NCBI GenBank assembly: GCA_900319635.1
Contig: ONPF01000011.1
Span: forward strand, 1-55,769
Origin: an uncultured Eubacteriales bacterium
GTDB lineage: Bacteria; Bacillota; Clostridia; Oscillospirales; Oscillospiraceae
DNA length: 55,769 bases
Direction: 5' to 3'
Both the position numbers and the translations under genes were made by a program. The notes under the pieces were generated by a model. That model saw nothing but the letters and a program-made list of their open reading frames with translations, ran no database searches and was not told the origin of the DNA. Positions 25,685 through 35,543 of this stretch are shown piece after piece (the first letter of the stretch is position 1; each line of letters opens with the position of its first letter).

Positions 25685-25721
25685 AATAAAAAAGAACGGA
25701 GTATGGAAGGGGGCGCGGGAC

Positions 25722-28700
25722 ATGCTGCGCTTCATCATCGGAAAAGCCGGAACCGGCAAGACCGCCGCGATCTATGAGGAGCTGCGGCAGGCGGTGGAGC
25801 GGCGGGAGAGCCGCCGCTATCTGCTGGTGCCGGAGCAATACAGCCACGAGGCCGAGCGGGAACTTTGCCGCATCTGCGGGGACGCCCTCTCCCTCACGGC
25901 GGAGGTGTTCAGTTTCACCGGCCTGGCCCGGCGCGTCGGGCAGGAAAAGGGCGGCCTGGCGGCGCCGCTGCTGGACAAGGGGGGCAGGCTCCTCTGCATG
26001 GCCCTGGCGCTGGACGCGGTGGGCGCCCGGCTGCAGGTCTACTCCGCCGCAAGGCACCGGGCAGAGCTGCAGACCATGCTGCTTCGCGCCGTGGACGAGC
26101 TGAAGAGCGCCTGCGTCAGCCCCGCGCAGCTTGCGGAGGCGGCGGAGCGCTGCCCCGACGGGCTGGGGGAGAAGCTGCAGGATCTGGCGCTGATCCTGGA
26201 GGCCTATGACGCGGTGGTGGCCAACGGCCACGCCGACCCCTCCGACCGGCTGCAGCTTCTGGCGCAGCAGATTGAGGAGGGCGCCCTGGGGGCGGAGGAT
26301 CGGGTCTATGTGGACGGCTTCCTGGACTTCACCTACCAGGAGCTGGCGGTGCTTGCGGCCATGCTGGGCCGGGGGGTGCAGCTCACGGTCTGCCTGACCC
26401 TGGACGACCCGCACAGCGAGGACGAGGTCTTTGCCCTCAGCCGCGCCGCCTTCCGGCGGCTCTATGCCGCCGCGAAGGAGCTGGGCCAGGAGATCACGGT
26501 AGAGCAGCCGGAGGCCGGGCGGGGCAAGGCCGCCGCCCTGGGCTTTTTCGCCGAGGAGCTCTTCCGCTACGGGCAGCGCCCCTTTGAAGGGGACGCCTCC
26601 TGCATCCGCCTGGGCTGCGCCGAGAGCATCTCTGCCGAGTGCGAGGCCGCTGCCGCCCGGATCCTGGCGCTGGTGCGGGACGGGGGCTGCCGCTGGCGGG
26701 ACATCGCCGTGGCTGTACGGGGCTTTGAGGATTATCAGAGCACCCTGGAAAACGTCTTCCAGCACTACGGCATTCCCCTCTTTGTGACAAGGAAAAACGA
26801 GCTGCTCTCCAAGCCCCTCCCGGCGCTGATCTCCCTCGCCTACGAGATTACCGGCACCGGCTGGGACGTGGACGACATGATCAGCTACCTGGGCACCGGG
26901 CTCACGGGTCTGCGACCGGAGGAGTGCGACAGGCTCTCCGACTACATTTATAAATGGCAGCTCCGGGGCGGTGCCTGGGCGCGGGAAAAGGACTGGCGCC
27001 AGCACCCGGAGGGCTACGGCGCGGAGTACAGCCCGGAGACCGAGGCGCGCCTTGCCGAGATCAACGCCCTGCGCCGCCGGGTGGCGGAGCCGCTGCTGCA
27101 TTTTGCCCGGCGCTGCAGTCTGGCGGAAAACGCCGCGGGGCAGGCCGCCGCCCTCTCGGGGCTTCTGGAGGAGCTGCGGCTGCCGGAGCAGCTGGACGAG
27201 CGCTCCGCCGCCCTGCAGGCGGACGGCCAGGAGGAGCTGGCCGGGGAGTACCGGCAGCTCTGGGAGCTGGTGGTCTCCGCCCTGGAGCAGAGCGCCGCCC
27301 TGCTGGGGGACATGCCCCTGGACGCGGAGGGCTTCGGCAAGCTCTTCACCCGGATGCTGTCCCAATACGACATTGGCCTGATCCCCGTGTCCCTGGATCG
27401 GGTGGCCGCCGGCGATTTTGACCGGATGCGCCGCCGCAGCCTCCGGCACCTGCTGGTGCTGGGCTGCCACGAGGGGCGCCTGCCCCTGGCCCGGGAGGAG
27501 GGCGGCGTCTTCGACCAGGAGGAGCGGGAGCGCCTCTTGGCGCTGAAAATCGACCTGGGCGCGGGAGAGCAGGAGCTGTGGCGGGAGTTTTCCCTGATCT
27601 ACAGCTGCTTTACCCTGCCCGCCGAGAGTCTGAGTCTGAGCTATCCCCTCTGCGACCACGACGGGGAGGCCCTGCGCCCGGCCTATGTGTTCGAGCGGGC
27701 GAAGGCGCTCTTCGGCCTTACGCCGGAGCGGCTGAGCCTGGATCGCTCCAGGCTCGCCGCGCCAGCGCCGGCGCTGACCCTGGCCGCCCACGCCCTCCAG
27801 GGCGGAAGTCCCGCTTCCGCCGCCGCGGCGGACTATTTCCGCAAGGCCGCGCCGGAGCGCTTTGCAAAGCTGGAGCGCGCCGCCGCAAGCACCCGGGGAA
27901 AGCTCTCCCCCGCCGCGGTGGAGGCGCTCTACGGCAAGCGCCTGTATTTGAGCGCCTCCCGCATCGACAAATTCTCCTCCTGCCGCTTCTCCTACTTCTG
28001 CCAGTACGGCCTGAAGGCCAAGCCCTATGAGCCGGCGGGCTTCCAGCCCCCGGAGATCGGCACCTTCACCCACTATGTGCTGGAGCATGTGGCGCGGGAG
28101 GTCAGGGAGCTGGGTGGCTTCGCCCGGACGGAGGACGAGCAGGTCAAGGCCCTAAGCGACAAGTGGGTGAAGCGCTATATTCACGAGGAGCTGAACGATT
28201 TTCAGGAGAAATCCGGCCGCTTCCTCCATCTGTTCCGGCGGCTCTGCGCCGATGTGGAGCAGATCGTGCTGGATACCGCCCGGGAGCTTCGCCGCTCGGA
28301 CTTTGAGCCCTTGGACTTCGAGCTGGACTTCTCCAAGGCCGAGGACATCCGCCCCCTGGAGCTGGGGGACGGCGAGGGCGCCATGACCCTCACCGGCATC
28401 GCCGACCGGGTGGACGGCTGGGTACACGAGGGGAAGCTCTACCTGCGGGTGGTGGACTACAAGACCGGCAAAAAGGCCTTCTCCCTCTCGGACGTGTGGT
28501 ACGGCATGGGACTGCAGATGCTCCTGTACCTCTTCGCCCTGGAGGCGGACGGCCAGAGCCGCTACGGAAAAGAGATCGTCCCGGCGGGGGTCATGTACCT
28601 GCCGGCGCGAAATGTGCTGCTGCCGGTGGAGGCCGGCGCAAGCGACGAGGAGGTCGCCAAAAAGCGTGCCGACGCTCTGCGCCGCAGCGGCCTGGTGCTG

Positions 28701-29057
28701 GATGATCCGGCGCTGTGGGAGGCCTGGGAGAAGGGCGAGGACAAGCGCTATATCCCGGTGAAATTCTCCAAACGGGGCGGGAGCGCGGACTCCCTGGCCT
28801 CTTTGGAGCAGCTGGGGCAGCTGTCGCAGCATCTGCGCCAGACCCTGACCGACATGGCCGGAGAGCTCCACCGGGGCAGCATCGCCGCCGACCCCTACTA
28901 CCGCAGCCAGCAGGAGAGCGCGTGCCTGCACTGCGACTATCTGGAGGCCTGCTATTTCAGCGACGGCGAGGGCGGCGAGAGCTGCCGCTATCTGCCCAAG
29001 CTCAGCGACAACAAGGTCTGGGGCATGCTGGGAGAGGAGGGGATGAAGCGTGCGTAA
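25722..29057 (+). CDS. addB: ATP-dependent helicase/nuclease subunit B
   Basis: A 1111-residue AddB. The start is the ATG at 25722 behind GGAAGGGGG. Walker A GKAGTGKT (7-14) is the only helicase motif that matters in AddB. The inactivated helicase half recognises Chi. The C-terminal RecB-type nuclease (about 750-1080) has VVDYKTGKKAF with the catalytic Asp and Lys, and the four cysteines of the Fe-S cluster are visible in SSCRFSYF and CLHCDYLEAC. With AddA it processes double-strand DNA ends for recombination. Its last codons overlap addA. Confidence 0.95.
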   Translation: MLRFIIGKAGTGKTAAIYEELRQAVERRESRRYLLVPEQYSHEAERELCRICGDALSLTAEVFSFTGLARRVGQEKGGLAAPLLDKGGRLLCMALALDAVGARLQVYSAARHRAELQTMLLRAVDELKSACVSPAQLAEAAERCPDGLGEKLQDLALILEAYDAVVANGHADPSDRLQLLAQQIEEGALGAEDRVYVDGFLDFTYQELAVLAAMLGRGVQLTVCLTLDDPHSEDEVFALSRAAFRRLYAAAKELGQEITVEQPEAGRGKAAALGFFAEELFRYGQRPFEGDASCIRLGCAESISAECEAAAARILALVRDGGCRWRDIAVAVRGFEDYQSTLENVFQHYGIPLFVTRKNELLSKPLPALISLAYEITGTGWDVDDMISYLGTGLTGLRPEECDRLSDYIYKWQLRGGAWAREKDWRQHPEGYGAEYSPETEARLAEINALRRRVAEPLLHFARRCSLAENAAGQAAALSGLLEELRLPEQLDERSAALQADGQEELAGEYRQLWELVVSALEQSAALLGDMPLDAEGFGKLFTRMLSQYDIGLIPVSLDRVAAGDFDRMRRRSLRHLLVLGCHEGRLPLAREEGGVFDQEERERLLALKIDLGAGEQELWREFSLIYSCFTLPAESLSLSYPLCDHDGEALRPAYVFERAKALFGLTPERLSLDRSRLAAPAPALTLAAHALQGGSPASAAAADYFRKAAPERFAKLERAAASTRGKLSPAAVEALYGKRLYLSASRIDKFSSCRFSYFCQYGLKAKPYEPAGFQPPEIGTFTHYVLEHVAREVRELGGFARTEDEQVKALSDKWVKRYIHEELNDFQEKSGRFLHLFRRLCADVEQIVLDTARELRRSDFEPLDFELDFSKAEDIRPLELGDGEGAMTLTGIADRVDGWVHEGKLYLRVVDYKTGKKAFSLSDVWYGMGLQMLLYLFALEADGQSRYGKEIVPAGVMYLPARNVLLPVEAGASDEEVAKKRADALRRSGLVLDDPALWEAWEKGEDKRYIPVKFSKRGGSADSLASLEQLGQLSQHLRQTLTDMAGELHRGSIAADPYYRSQQESACLHCDYLEACYFSDGEGGESCRYLPKLSDNKVWGMLGEEGMKRA

Positions 29058-32000
29058 TTTCACACCGACCGACGCCCAGCGCGCCGCCATCGAGCGGCGG
29101 GGCAGCGCGATCCTGGTATCCGCCGGGGCGGGCAGCGGCAAGACGCGGGTGCTCACCCAGCGCCTGATGGCGCAGCTTTGCGACCCCGAAAACGCCGTGG
29201 ATCTGGATCGCTTTCTGATCATCACCTTTACCCGGGCCGCTGCCGGCGAGCTGCGGGGCAGGATCATGCAGGAGCTGGCCGAGGCGCTGGCGGAGGATCC
29301 CTCCAACCGCCGCCTCCGGCGGCAGAGCGCCCTGCTGCGCCGGGCGCAGATCGGCACCATCCACAGCTTTTGCGCCGCCTTCCTGCGGCAGTACAGCCAC
29401 ATGGCGGGCGTCGCCCCGGATTTTGGCGTGCTGGACGAGCAGCGGGGGCGCAGCATGAAATCCAACGCCCTGGAGCGGGTGCTGGACGAGCGCTACGAGC
29501 AGCCGGAGAGCCACCCGGGCTTCCTGCTGCTGGCGGACACCGTGGGCGCCGGGCGGGACGACCGGCGGCTTGCGGAGCTGGTGCTGGAGCTGCACGAGAA
29601 GATGCAGTGCCACGCCCGCCCCGAGCTCTGGGTCGCCCGGCAGGAGGCCGCCCTGGAGCCGGAGACCGCCGACGCGGGCGAGACGCCCTGGGGGCGGGAG
29701 ATCCTGCGCGACGCCGCCGCGTCTGTGGACTACTGGGCGGTGGAATTCGACCGGATGCTCTCCCGCATCGTCTCCGTGCCGGCCATGGCCAAGGTCTGGC
29801 TGGAGGGCTTTTCCGCCACCGCCGACGCCCTGCGGGAGCTGCGGCGCCGCCTGAACCTGGGCTGGGAGGCGGCACGGGAGGGCTTTCCCATTCCCTTCAA
29901 GATGGGCGTTCTGCGCAAGTCCCCCGACCCCGCTCTCAGCGAGGCGCTGAAGGCGCGGCGGGAAGCCTGTAAAAAAGAGATGGAGAAGCTGGCCGCCCGC
30001 TTTGCCCAACCCTCGGAAGCGCTGCTGCGGGAGCTGCAGCTGAGCGCCCCCGCCATGAAGGCGCTGCTGCGGCTGGTGCTGGACTTTGACAAGGCCTTCA
30101 CCGCTGCGAAGTACCGGGCGAATCTGCTGGACTACGCGGATCTGGAGCATCTGAGCGCCCGGCTCCTGCTGGACGAAGAGGGCAGGCCCACGCCTCTCGC
30201 CCTGGAGCAGCGGGAGCGCTGGGCGGAGATCCTGGTGGACGAGTACCAGGACGTGAGCCAGGTGCAGGACGACATTTTCCGCGCCCTCAGCCGGGACGGG
30301 AGCAATCTCTTCCTGGTGGGGGACGTGAAGCAGTCCATCTACCGCTTCCGCCTGGCGGATCCCACGATTTTTACCTCAAAATATGAGCGCTTTGCCGACG
30401 ATGACAAGGCCGCCCCCGGCGAGCCCCGCCGCATCCTGCTGCGGGAGAATTTCCGCTCCCGGCGGGAGATCCTGGACGCGGCCAACGCGGTCTTTTCCCG
30501 CTGCATGTCCAAAGCCCTTGGCGATGTGGACTATGACGATGCCGCCGCCCTGCGCTTCGGCGCCGCGGGCTACACCGGCAGCGTCCCCGTGCCGGAGCTC
30601 TCTCTGCTGCGCCTTGCCCCCGGCGGGGGCGAGGAGGAGGCGCCGGACAAGCTCCGGCAGGAGGCCGCCTTCGTGGCCGGCGAGATCCGCCGGCTGATGG
30701 CCCAGAACCTGCAGGTGGACGGTCGCCCCCTGGACTACGGCGACATCGCCATCCTGCTCCGCTCCGCCAACAACGTGGGCCCCATCTACCGGCAGGAGCT
30801 GCAGCGTCTGGGGATCCCCGTGGGCTTCGGCCAGGGCGGGGGCTTCTTCCGGGCGGCGGAGGTGTCCACGGTGATGTCCATGCTGGCCATTCTGGACAAT
30901 CCCCACCAGGACATCCCCCTGATCGCGGTGCTCCGCTCCCCCGCCGTCGGCTTTGACGCGGATACCCTATCCGCCATCCGCGCGGCGGACAGAAAGGTAG
31001 ATTTCTTCACCGCCCTCGAGACCTGGGCGGAGTCGGACGCCCGGGGGCGCAGCTTTCTCGAGCTGCTTTCCCGGCTGCGCCGGCAGGCGCCGGATCTGCG
31101 GGCCGCCCAGCTCACGGAGCGCATCCTGGAGGAGCTGGATCTGCTGGCCGTGTGCAGCGCCATGCGGGACGGCGAGCAGCGCCGGGCGCGGCTTCTGGAG
31201 CTGGTGGAGCTCTCCGAGCGCTTTGAGGCTACCGGCTACCGGGGGCTGCACCGCTTCGTGCTCTGGCTGCGGCGCATGGCCGAGCGGGGGCAGGAGCCCT
31301 CTCTCGGCGCGGAGAGCGGCTCGGCTGTACACATCCTCTCCATCCACAAGTCCAAGGGGCTGGAGTTTCCCGTGGTCTTCCTCTCCGACCTGGCGCACCG
31401 CTTCAACCGGCAGGACAGCCGCAGCGCCGTCCTGGTGCACCCGGAGCTGGGGCTGGGCCCCAAGGTCACGGATCTGGAGCGCCGGGTGGAGTACCCCGGC
31501 CTTGCCCGGGCCGCCGTCGCCCTGCGGCTGGATCGGGAGATGCTGTCGGAGGAGCTGCGGCTGCTCTACGTGGGCATGACCCGGGCCAAGGAGCGGCTCT
31601 TCCTCACCGCCGCCGCAAAGGACCCGGAGGGGCTTATAGAAAAGGCGCGGGTTCTGGCGGGCACTCCCATGGCGCCGGCGCTGCTGGCCGGGGTGCAGAG
31701 CCCCCTGCTCTGGCTCCTGGGCGCGGCTCTGGGAGACGGGGAGGAGCACCTGCGCCTCTTGATCCGGGAGCCGGAGGAGGCCGGGGAGGCGTCGGACGCC
31801 CTGCCCCCGGTGCAGGCGGACGCGGCCGCGGAGGAGACGCTGCGGCGTCAGCTTGCCTTCCGTTACCCCCATTCCGCCGCGGAGCGCCTGCCCTCCAAGG
31901 TCACAGCCACGGAGCTGAAGGGCCGGGCGGCCGCCGACGAGGACGCCCGGGATCTCTCCCCCAAGCCCCGCCGCCCCTTCCGGCTGCCGGACTTTGCCCG

Positions 32001-32544
32001 GGGCGACAAGCCCCTCACCGGGGCGGAGAAGGGCACCGCCACCCACCTGGTGCTGCAGTATATGGACTTTGCCAGGGCCGGGAGCCTGGACGGCATCCGG
32101 GGCGAAATCGAGCGGCTGCGGGAGGCGCGCTTCCTCTCCCATCGAGAGGCTGACGCCGTGGACGCCGAGGCCATCCGGGCGCTCTTCGCCTCTCCCCTGG
32201 GGGAGCGGATGCTCTCCGCGCCCTCGCTCCGCCGGGAGTTTAAGTTCTCCCTGCTCTGCGACGCGGGGGACTTCTTCCCCGAGGCCGTGGGCGCTGGGGA
32301 GCAGGTGCTGCTCCAGGGCGTGGTGGACTGCTTCTGGGAGGAGGACGGGCAGCTCGTCATCCTCGACTACAAGACCGACCGGGTGAAAACCCGCCGGGAG
32401 GCGGAGGAGCGGGCCAAGGTCTACGCGGGGCAGCTTCGCGCCTATGCCGGAGCCCTCACCCGCATCTGCCAAAAGCCCGTGCGGGAGTGCCTGCTCTACT
32501 TCCTGAACGCCGGGGAGACGGTGGCGGTCAGTTTTCAGTTTTGA
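29050..32544 (+). CDS. addA: ATP-dependent helicase/nuclease subunit A
   Basis: A 1164-residue AddA with a GTG start inside the addB end (8-nt overlap; GGAGGGG upstream). Helicase motifs: SAGAGSGKT (24-32), LVDEYQDVSQVQ, VGDVKQSIYRFRLADP, IHKSKGLEFPVVF, LLYVGMTRAKERL. The C-terminal nuclease has VDCFWEEDGQLVILDYKTD. The active 3'-5' motor of the AddAB complex. The very last residues (SFQF) and the stop codon are encoded by an invading TTTTCAG/TTTTGAG heptamer repeat (32529-32560). Confidence 0.96.
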   Translation: MRNFTPTDAQRAAIERRGSAILVSAGAGSGKTRVLTQRLMAQLCDPENAVDLDRFLIITFTRAAAGELRGRIMQELAEALAEDPSNRRLRRQSALLRRAQIGTIHSFCAAFLRQYSHMAGVAPDFGVLDEQRGRSMKSNALERVLDERYEQPESHPGFLLLADTVGAGRDDRRLAELVLELHEKMQCHARPELWVARQEAALEPETADAGETPWGREILRDAAASVDYWAVEFDRMLSRIVSVPAMAKVWLEGFSATADALRELRRRLNLGWEAAREGFPIPFKMGVLRKSPDPALSEALKARREACKKEMEKLAARFAQPSEALLRELQLSAPAMKALLRLVLDFDKAFTAAKYRANLLDYADLEHLSARLLLDEEGRPTPLALEQRERWAEILVDEYQDVSQVQDDIFRALSRDGSNLFLVGDVKQSIYRFRLADPTIFTSKYERFADDDKAAPGEPRRILLRENFRSRREILDAANAVFSRCMSKALGDVDYDDAAALRFGAAGYTGSVPVPELSLLRLAPGGGEEEAPDKLRQEAAFVAGEIRRLMAQNLQVDGRPLDYGDIAILLRSANNVGPIYRQELQRLGIPVGFGQGGGFFRAAEVSTVMSMLAILDNPHQDIPLIAVLRSPAVGFDADTLSAIRAADRKVDFFTALETWAESDARGRSFLELLSRLRRQAPDLRAAQLTERILEELDLLAVCSAMRDGEQRRARLLELVELSERFEATGYRGLHRFVLWLRRMAERGQEPSLGAESGSAVHILSIHKSKGLEFPVVFLSDLAHRFNRQDSRSAVLVHPELGLGPKVTDLERRVEYPGLARAAVALRLDREMLSEELRLLYVGMTRAKERLFLTAAAKDPEGLIEKARVLAGTPMAPALLAGVQSPLLWLLGAALGDGEEHLRLLIREPEEAGEASDALPPVQADAAAEETLRRQLAFRYPHSAAERLPSKVTATELKGRAAADEDARDLSPKPRRPFRLPDFARGDKPLTGAEKGTATHLVLQYMDFARAGSLDGIRGEIERLREARFLSHREADAVDAEAIRALFASPLGERMLSAPSLRREFKFSLLCDAGDFFPEAVGAGEQVLLQGVVDCFWEEDGQLVILDYKTDRVKTRREAEERAKVYAGQLRAYAGALTRICQKPVRECLLYFLNAGETVAVSFQF

Positions 32545-32560
32545 GTTTTCAGTTTTGAGA
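32529..32560. repeat. TTTTCAG/TTTTGAG heptamer array, copy A
   Basis: Tandem heptamers TTTTCAG and TTTTGAG overlapping the addA stop codon. The same array type is at 41058-41100, 41480-41506 and 52330-52360. Confidence 0.8.
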
Positions 32561-32589
32561 AAACGGGGGCCGCGGCGGTACGCCGTCCG

Positions 32590-32745
32590 ATGGACGGCAC
32601 AGTGGGAAACGTCCGTCTTCCTCGCAGGGGCCGTTCCTGAACAGCCCGCAGTCGGTGATCCGACTTGTTTCGCGGGCGATTCTTGAATCGCCCCTACGGG
32701 TGAACCTGCGTCTGCGCCGTAGGGGCGGCTATCAGCCGCCCGCAT
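32590..32745. repeat. palindromic repeat block upstream of the GNAT gene
   Basis: Short GATTC...GAATC and GGCGG...CCGCC palindromes with CCCCTACGG and CCGTAGGGG edges. The 30 bp at 32715-32744 recur exactly at 33291-33320. No coding content. Confidence 0.75.
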
Positions 32746-32771
32746 GGCAAATATGATTCGTGGAGGTTTTT

Positions 32772-33233
32772 ATGCTTCGATTTCATCCAATGACCGAGGA
32801 CGAGAAATACCAAATCGCCGATTGGAAATATGCCGACGAATATGCCTTGTACAATACTTCCCCTTATGAAGAGGATCTAAAGACACAACAAGGCTTTGCA
32901 AGTCCTGATTTTGTTGGCTTTTCTTTTTATGATGGGGAAGCTCTGATTGGCTTCACCACTCTGTACGAAGAAGAAAAAGAAGTTATGGTCGGGATCGGCG
33001 TGGCTCCTGCTTTTTGCAGCAAAGGCTACGGCCAGGAAATGATTCGCATGACCTGCGATTTATCCGGAAGCTTATATCCAGGCAAAGGCTTGTACTTGGA
33101 AGTGAGGACTTGGAACGCAAGAGCGATTCGCTGTTATGAAAAGGCCGGTTTTACGATTGACGGGGAAGCCTTTACCCAAACAACAGGGCTTGGCGAAGGC
33201 GTTTTCTATCGCATGGTCAAAACAGAATCCTGA
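32772..33233 (+). CDS. GNAT-family N-acetyltransferase
   Basis: A 153-residue acetyltransferase. The start is the ATG at 32772 behind GTGGAGG. The acetyl-CoA site is [20 protein letters not shown], and [13 protein letters not shown] is the usual C-terminal helix-strand. The acceptor is unknown. Base use is strikingly different from neighbours: AT-rich third positions in a GC-rich region. It is bracketed by direct copies of one 30-bp repeat, so it is a good candidate for recent transfer. No clear sigma-A promoter is visible within the repeats upstream. Confidence 0.88.
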   Translation: MLRFHPMTEDEKYQIADWKYADEYALYNTSPYEEDLKTQQGFASPDFVGFSFYDGEALIGFTTLYEEEKEVMVGIGVAPAFCSKGYGQEMIRMTCDLSGSLYPGKGLYLEVRTWNARAIRCYEKAGFTIDGEAFTQTTGLGEGVFYRMVKTES

Positions 33234-33239
33234 CAGATC

Positions 33240-33321
33240 TATAACTGCCGGGCGACCGCAAGGGTCGCCCCTACGAGAAAACGAAGGTTTCGCCGTAGGG
33301 GCGGCTATCAGCCGCCCGCAC
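33240..33321. repeat. palindromic repeat block downstream of the GNAT gene
   Basis: GGGCGACC...GGTCGCCC and GGCGGCT...AGCCGCC palindromes; 33291-33320 is identical to 32715-32744. Confidence 0.75.
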
Positions 33322-33372
33322 AATCTAATCCAAACATCTACCCATCGTCAGCGTCAAAATCTCAAAAAATTC

Positions 33373-33401
33373 TTGCATTTCCCGGATCTCTATGCTACAA
33401 T
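33373..33401 (+). promoter_or_regulatory. rpmE promoter
   Basis: TTGCAT (33373-33378), 17 bp, TACAAT (33396-33401). The leader to the ATG is about 64 nt. Confidence 0.8.
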
Positions 33402-33471
33402 TCGCTTTGCGCCATGTAACTATGGTCCCCCGACCACAATCATGGCAGCCTTTGATGAGGAGATCATGACC

Positions 33472-33672
33472 ATGAAGCAGGGTATCCATCCCAATTACAA
33501 GCAGACCACCATTCGCTGCGCCTGCGGCAATGTGATCGAGACCGGTTCCACCAAGCAGAACATCACCGTTGAAATCTGCTCCAAGTGCCACCCCTTCTTC
33601 ACCGGCAAGCAGAAGCTGGTCGACACCAGCGGCCGTGTGGATAAGTTCAACAAGAAGTACGGCATCAAGTAA
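33472..33672 (+). CDS. rpmE: ribosomal protein bL31, zinc-binding form
   Basis: A 66-residue bL31. The second ATG of ATGACCATG (33472) is preferred because GAGGAG lies nine bases upstream of it. [10 protein letters not shown] is the canonical start, and Cys16, Cys18, Cys36 and Cys39 form the zinc site of the C+ type. It is monocistronic, with its own promoter and terminator. Confidence 0.97.
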   Translation: MKQGIHPNYKQTTIRCACGNVIETGSTKQNITVEICSKCHPFFTGKQKLVDTSGRVDKFNKKYGIK

Positions 33673-33686
33673 TCGAATAGATTCCG

Positions 33687-33720
33687 AAAACCCCCGCTGC
33701 AAAACGGCAGCGGGGGTTTT
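33687..33720. terminator. bidirectional terminator between rpmE and marR-like gene
   Basis: AAAACCCCCGCTGC (33687-33700) with GCAGCGGGGGTTTT (33707-33720): a 14-bp stem with A/T edges, between convergent genes. Confidence 0.9.
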
Positions 33721-33738
33721 CGGTTTTTTCTTCTCTTG

Positions 33739-34248
33739 TTATTCGATCTTCACCAGCGTGGGCTGCTTCTGGATCTCATCCTTCTGGGTGCCGGCGGAGA
33801 GCGTCTCCAGCGCGTGGGTGAAGCGCCGGATATCCTCGTCGCTGAAATCCTCCAGCTCGTCGAAGAAGGGCTTGAACAGCTTCCGGAACATCTCCTGGGT
33901 GTGGTACTCATAGGTGCGGATGGCCAGGGGCGTGGGCTTGAGGATGATGTTCTTCCGGTTGTCCGAGGTGCGGAAGCGCTCGATCAGGCCCATGCTGTTC
34001 AGCTTCTTCTGGATCCGGGAGAAGGAGCTCTGGGGGATGCCCAGGGCCTGGATCATGTTGTTCATGTATTCGTCGTCCTCCCGGTGCTCCACGATGTACT
34101 CCAGCACCTGCCACTCGTTGGGAAGAAGATAGATGTCCTCATATATATGCAGCGGAGGGGTTGCCCGGGAGACGGTGTTCACGTGCTGCACGATGGCGGC
34201 GACCAGCGGACGATAGCGCCCCATCCATTCCAGTTTTTTCTTATCCAT
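33739..34248 (-). CDS. MarR-family transcriptional regulator
   Basis: A 169-residue regulator; the start is the ATG at 34248 with GAGGATC upstream. The winged helix is visible: LPNEWQVLEYIVEH, MNNMIQALGIPQSSFSRIQKKLNSMGLIERFRTSDNRKNIIL. The C-terminal helix bundle provides the dimer arm. It has its own promoter directly behind the stop of the MFS gene, which probably is its target or at least partner; that is inferred from position. Confidence 0.88.
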   Translation of the reverse strand: MDKKKLEWMGRYRPLVAAIVQHVNTVSRATPPLHIYEDIYLLPNEWQVLEYIVEHREDDEYMNNMIQALGIPQSSFSRIQKKLNSMGLIERFRTSDNRKNIILKPTPLAIRTYEYHTQEMFRKLFKPFFDELEDFSDEDIRRFTHALETLSAGTQKDEIQKQPTLVKIE

Positions 34249-34296
34249 CGTTCGATCCTCGCCTGCCTTGAAAACGCACAAAGCTTACTTGCAAAT

Positions 34297-34325
34297 AAAA
34301 TATCACAGACTTTCGGATTTGTCCA
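34297..34325 (-). promoter_or_regulatory. marR-like gene promoter
   Basis: Minus strand TGGACA (34325-34320), 17 bp, TATTTT (34302-34297) with TGA extension. Confidence 0.6.
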
Positions 34326-34328
34326 TTG

Positions 34329-35543
34329 TCAGATTTCCGTCTGTCCTTCTGCGGGGCGGAGCCGCCGCACGCAGAAGAAGCAGAGGGCCGTGCCCAGGGC
34401 GGCCAGGGCCAGGAGCAGGCTCAGCGTCACGGAGACGCGGTAGCCGTCCAGGAGCCTGCCGAAGCTGATGGTGCTGACAAAGGAAAACAGCAGCGGGCCG
34501 CCCGTCATCATGGCCTGGGCCAGGCCCGTGTGCTCATGGGGGATGATCTGGCGCACATACTCCACGGAGGCCGGCTGGAAAATGCCGGTGGAGAAGGCGT
34601 GCAGGGAGGAGGCCAGAAGCAGCATGGTGACGCTGCCCGCAAAGGTGTAGCCCGCGATCTTCAGGGTGTAGAAGCACATGCTGGCCACCAGCAGCGCGGA
34701 CAGGCGCCAGCGCTTTTTCAGCCAGACGAAGAGGAAGGTGGCCGGCACCTCGATGAGCGCCAGATACCCGCTCACCGCGCCGAAGTCCTCCGTATTCCCG
34801 CCCACGCTCTGCACCACGTTCACCAGGAAGGTAGTCAGGGTCTTGTTGGCGGCGGAGACCAGGGAGATCCCCGCCACCAGCAGCAAAAACAGGCGGCTCT
34901 GCCGGAGAAAGGCCCCCAGCGGCGTGGCGGGCGCCGCCCCCGTCTCCTCCCGCGCCGCAGGCTCCTCCGCCGGCGCGCCGCGCCGCAGCGGCAGCAGGAG
35001 CAGGCCCATGAGCAGGAAGAGCCCCTGCCCGGCGGGCAGCAGGACGAAGGGGTGGAAGCGTGCCAGCAGAAAACCCGCCGAGAGCGAGGTGAGCGCATAG
35101 CCCAGAGAGCCGAAGCCCCGGGCGATGCCGAAGCGGATGGGGACGCCGCCCCGCTTCAGGTCGATGTAGAGCTTGGCCACGGTGCTGCTGAGCGTCAGGG
35201 TCAGGGCCAGGTACAGGGTATAAAACAGCGCCGCGGCGAAGGCCTGCTTTCGCAGCAGGAGGATGCCGCCCAGGGCCAGGGTCTGCCCCAGCACCAGAAG
35301 CCAGCTCCAGCGATACACCGCCCCGGCGCCGCCCCGGTCGATCCGCCGGGAGACGGCCAGCATCAGCAGGCAGCCAAGCAGGGAGGCAAAGGCGCTCACC
35401 GTGCCGGCCTGGGCGTTGCCGAAGCCCAGGGCCTGCAGGAAGGCCACCGCAAAGCCCAGGGCCACGCTGCCCCCCGCCCAGTAGAAAAACTGGATCGCCC
35501 CATAGAGCAGGCGCAGCGTTCCATATCGATCCTTTGTACCCAT
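34329..35543 (-). CDS. MFS transporter
   Basis: A 404-residue major facilitator with twelve predicted helices in two halves separated by a cytoplasmic loop near residues 195-220 (RRGAPAEEPAAREETGAAP). IDRGGAGAVYRW after helix 2 and the FGIARGFGSLGYA stretch are like the oligosaccharide/LacY-nucleoside type of MFS, but the substrate cannot be read. GGGGGAG precedes the ATG. A weak -10 (minus TACAAT, 35587-35582) lies upstream. It lies in front of a MarR-type gene, a common arrangement for drug or metabolite efflux. Confidence 0.88.
   Translation of the reverse strand: MGTKDRYGTLRLLYGAIQFFYWAGGSVALGFAVAFLQALGFGNAQAGTVSAFASLLGCLLMLAVSRRIDRGGAGAVYRWSWLLVLGQTLALGGILLLRKQAFAAALFYTLYLALTLTLSSTVAKLYIDLKRGGVPIRFGIARGFGSLGYALTSLSAGFLLARFHPFVLLPAGQGLFLLMGLLLLPLRRGAPAEEPAAREETGAAPATPLGAFLRQSRLFLLLVAGISLVSAANKTLTTFLVNVVQSVGGNTEDFGAVSGYLALIEVPATFLFVWLKKRWRLSALLVASMCFYTLKIAGYTFAGSVTMLLLASSLHAFSTGIFQPASVEYVRQIIPHEHTGLAQAMMTGGPLLFSFVSTISFGRLLDGYRVSVTLSLLLALAALGTALCFFCVRRLRPAEGQTEI

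Noticed and set aside
23750-25721. Replication origin near rpmH
   Set aside because: Expected from Firmicutes synteny, but no dnaA, no dnaN and no cluster of TTATCCACA-like boxes was found.
25539-28088. An 849-residue minus-strand frame opposite addB
   Set aside because: Antisense shadow of a strongly supported gene.
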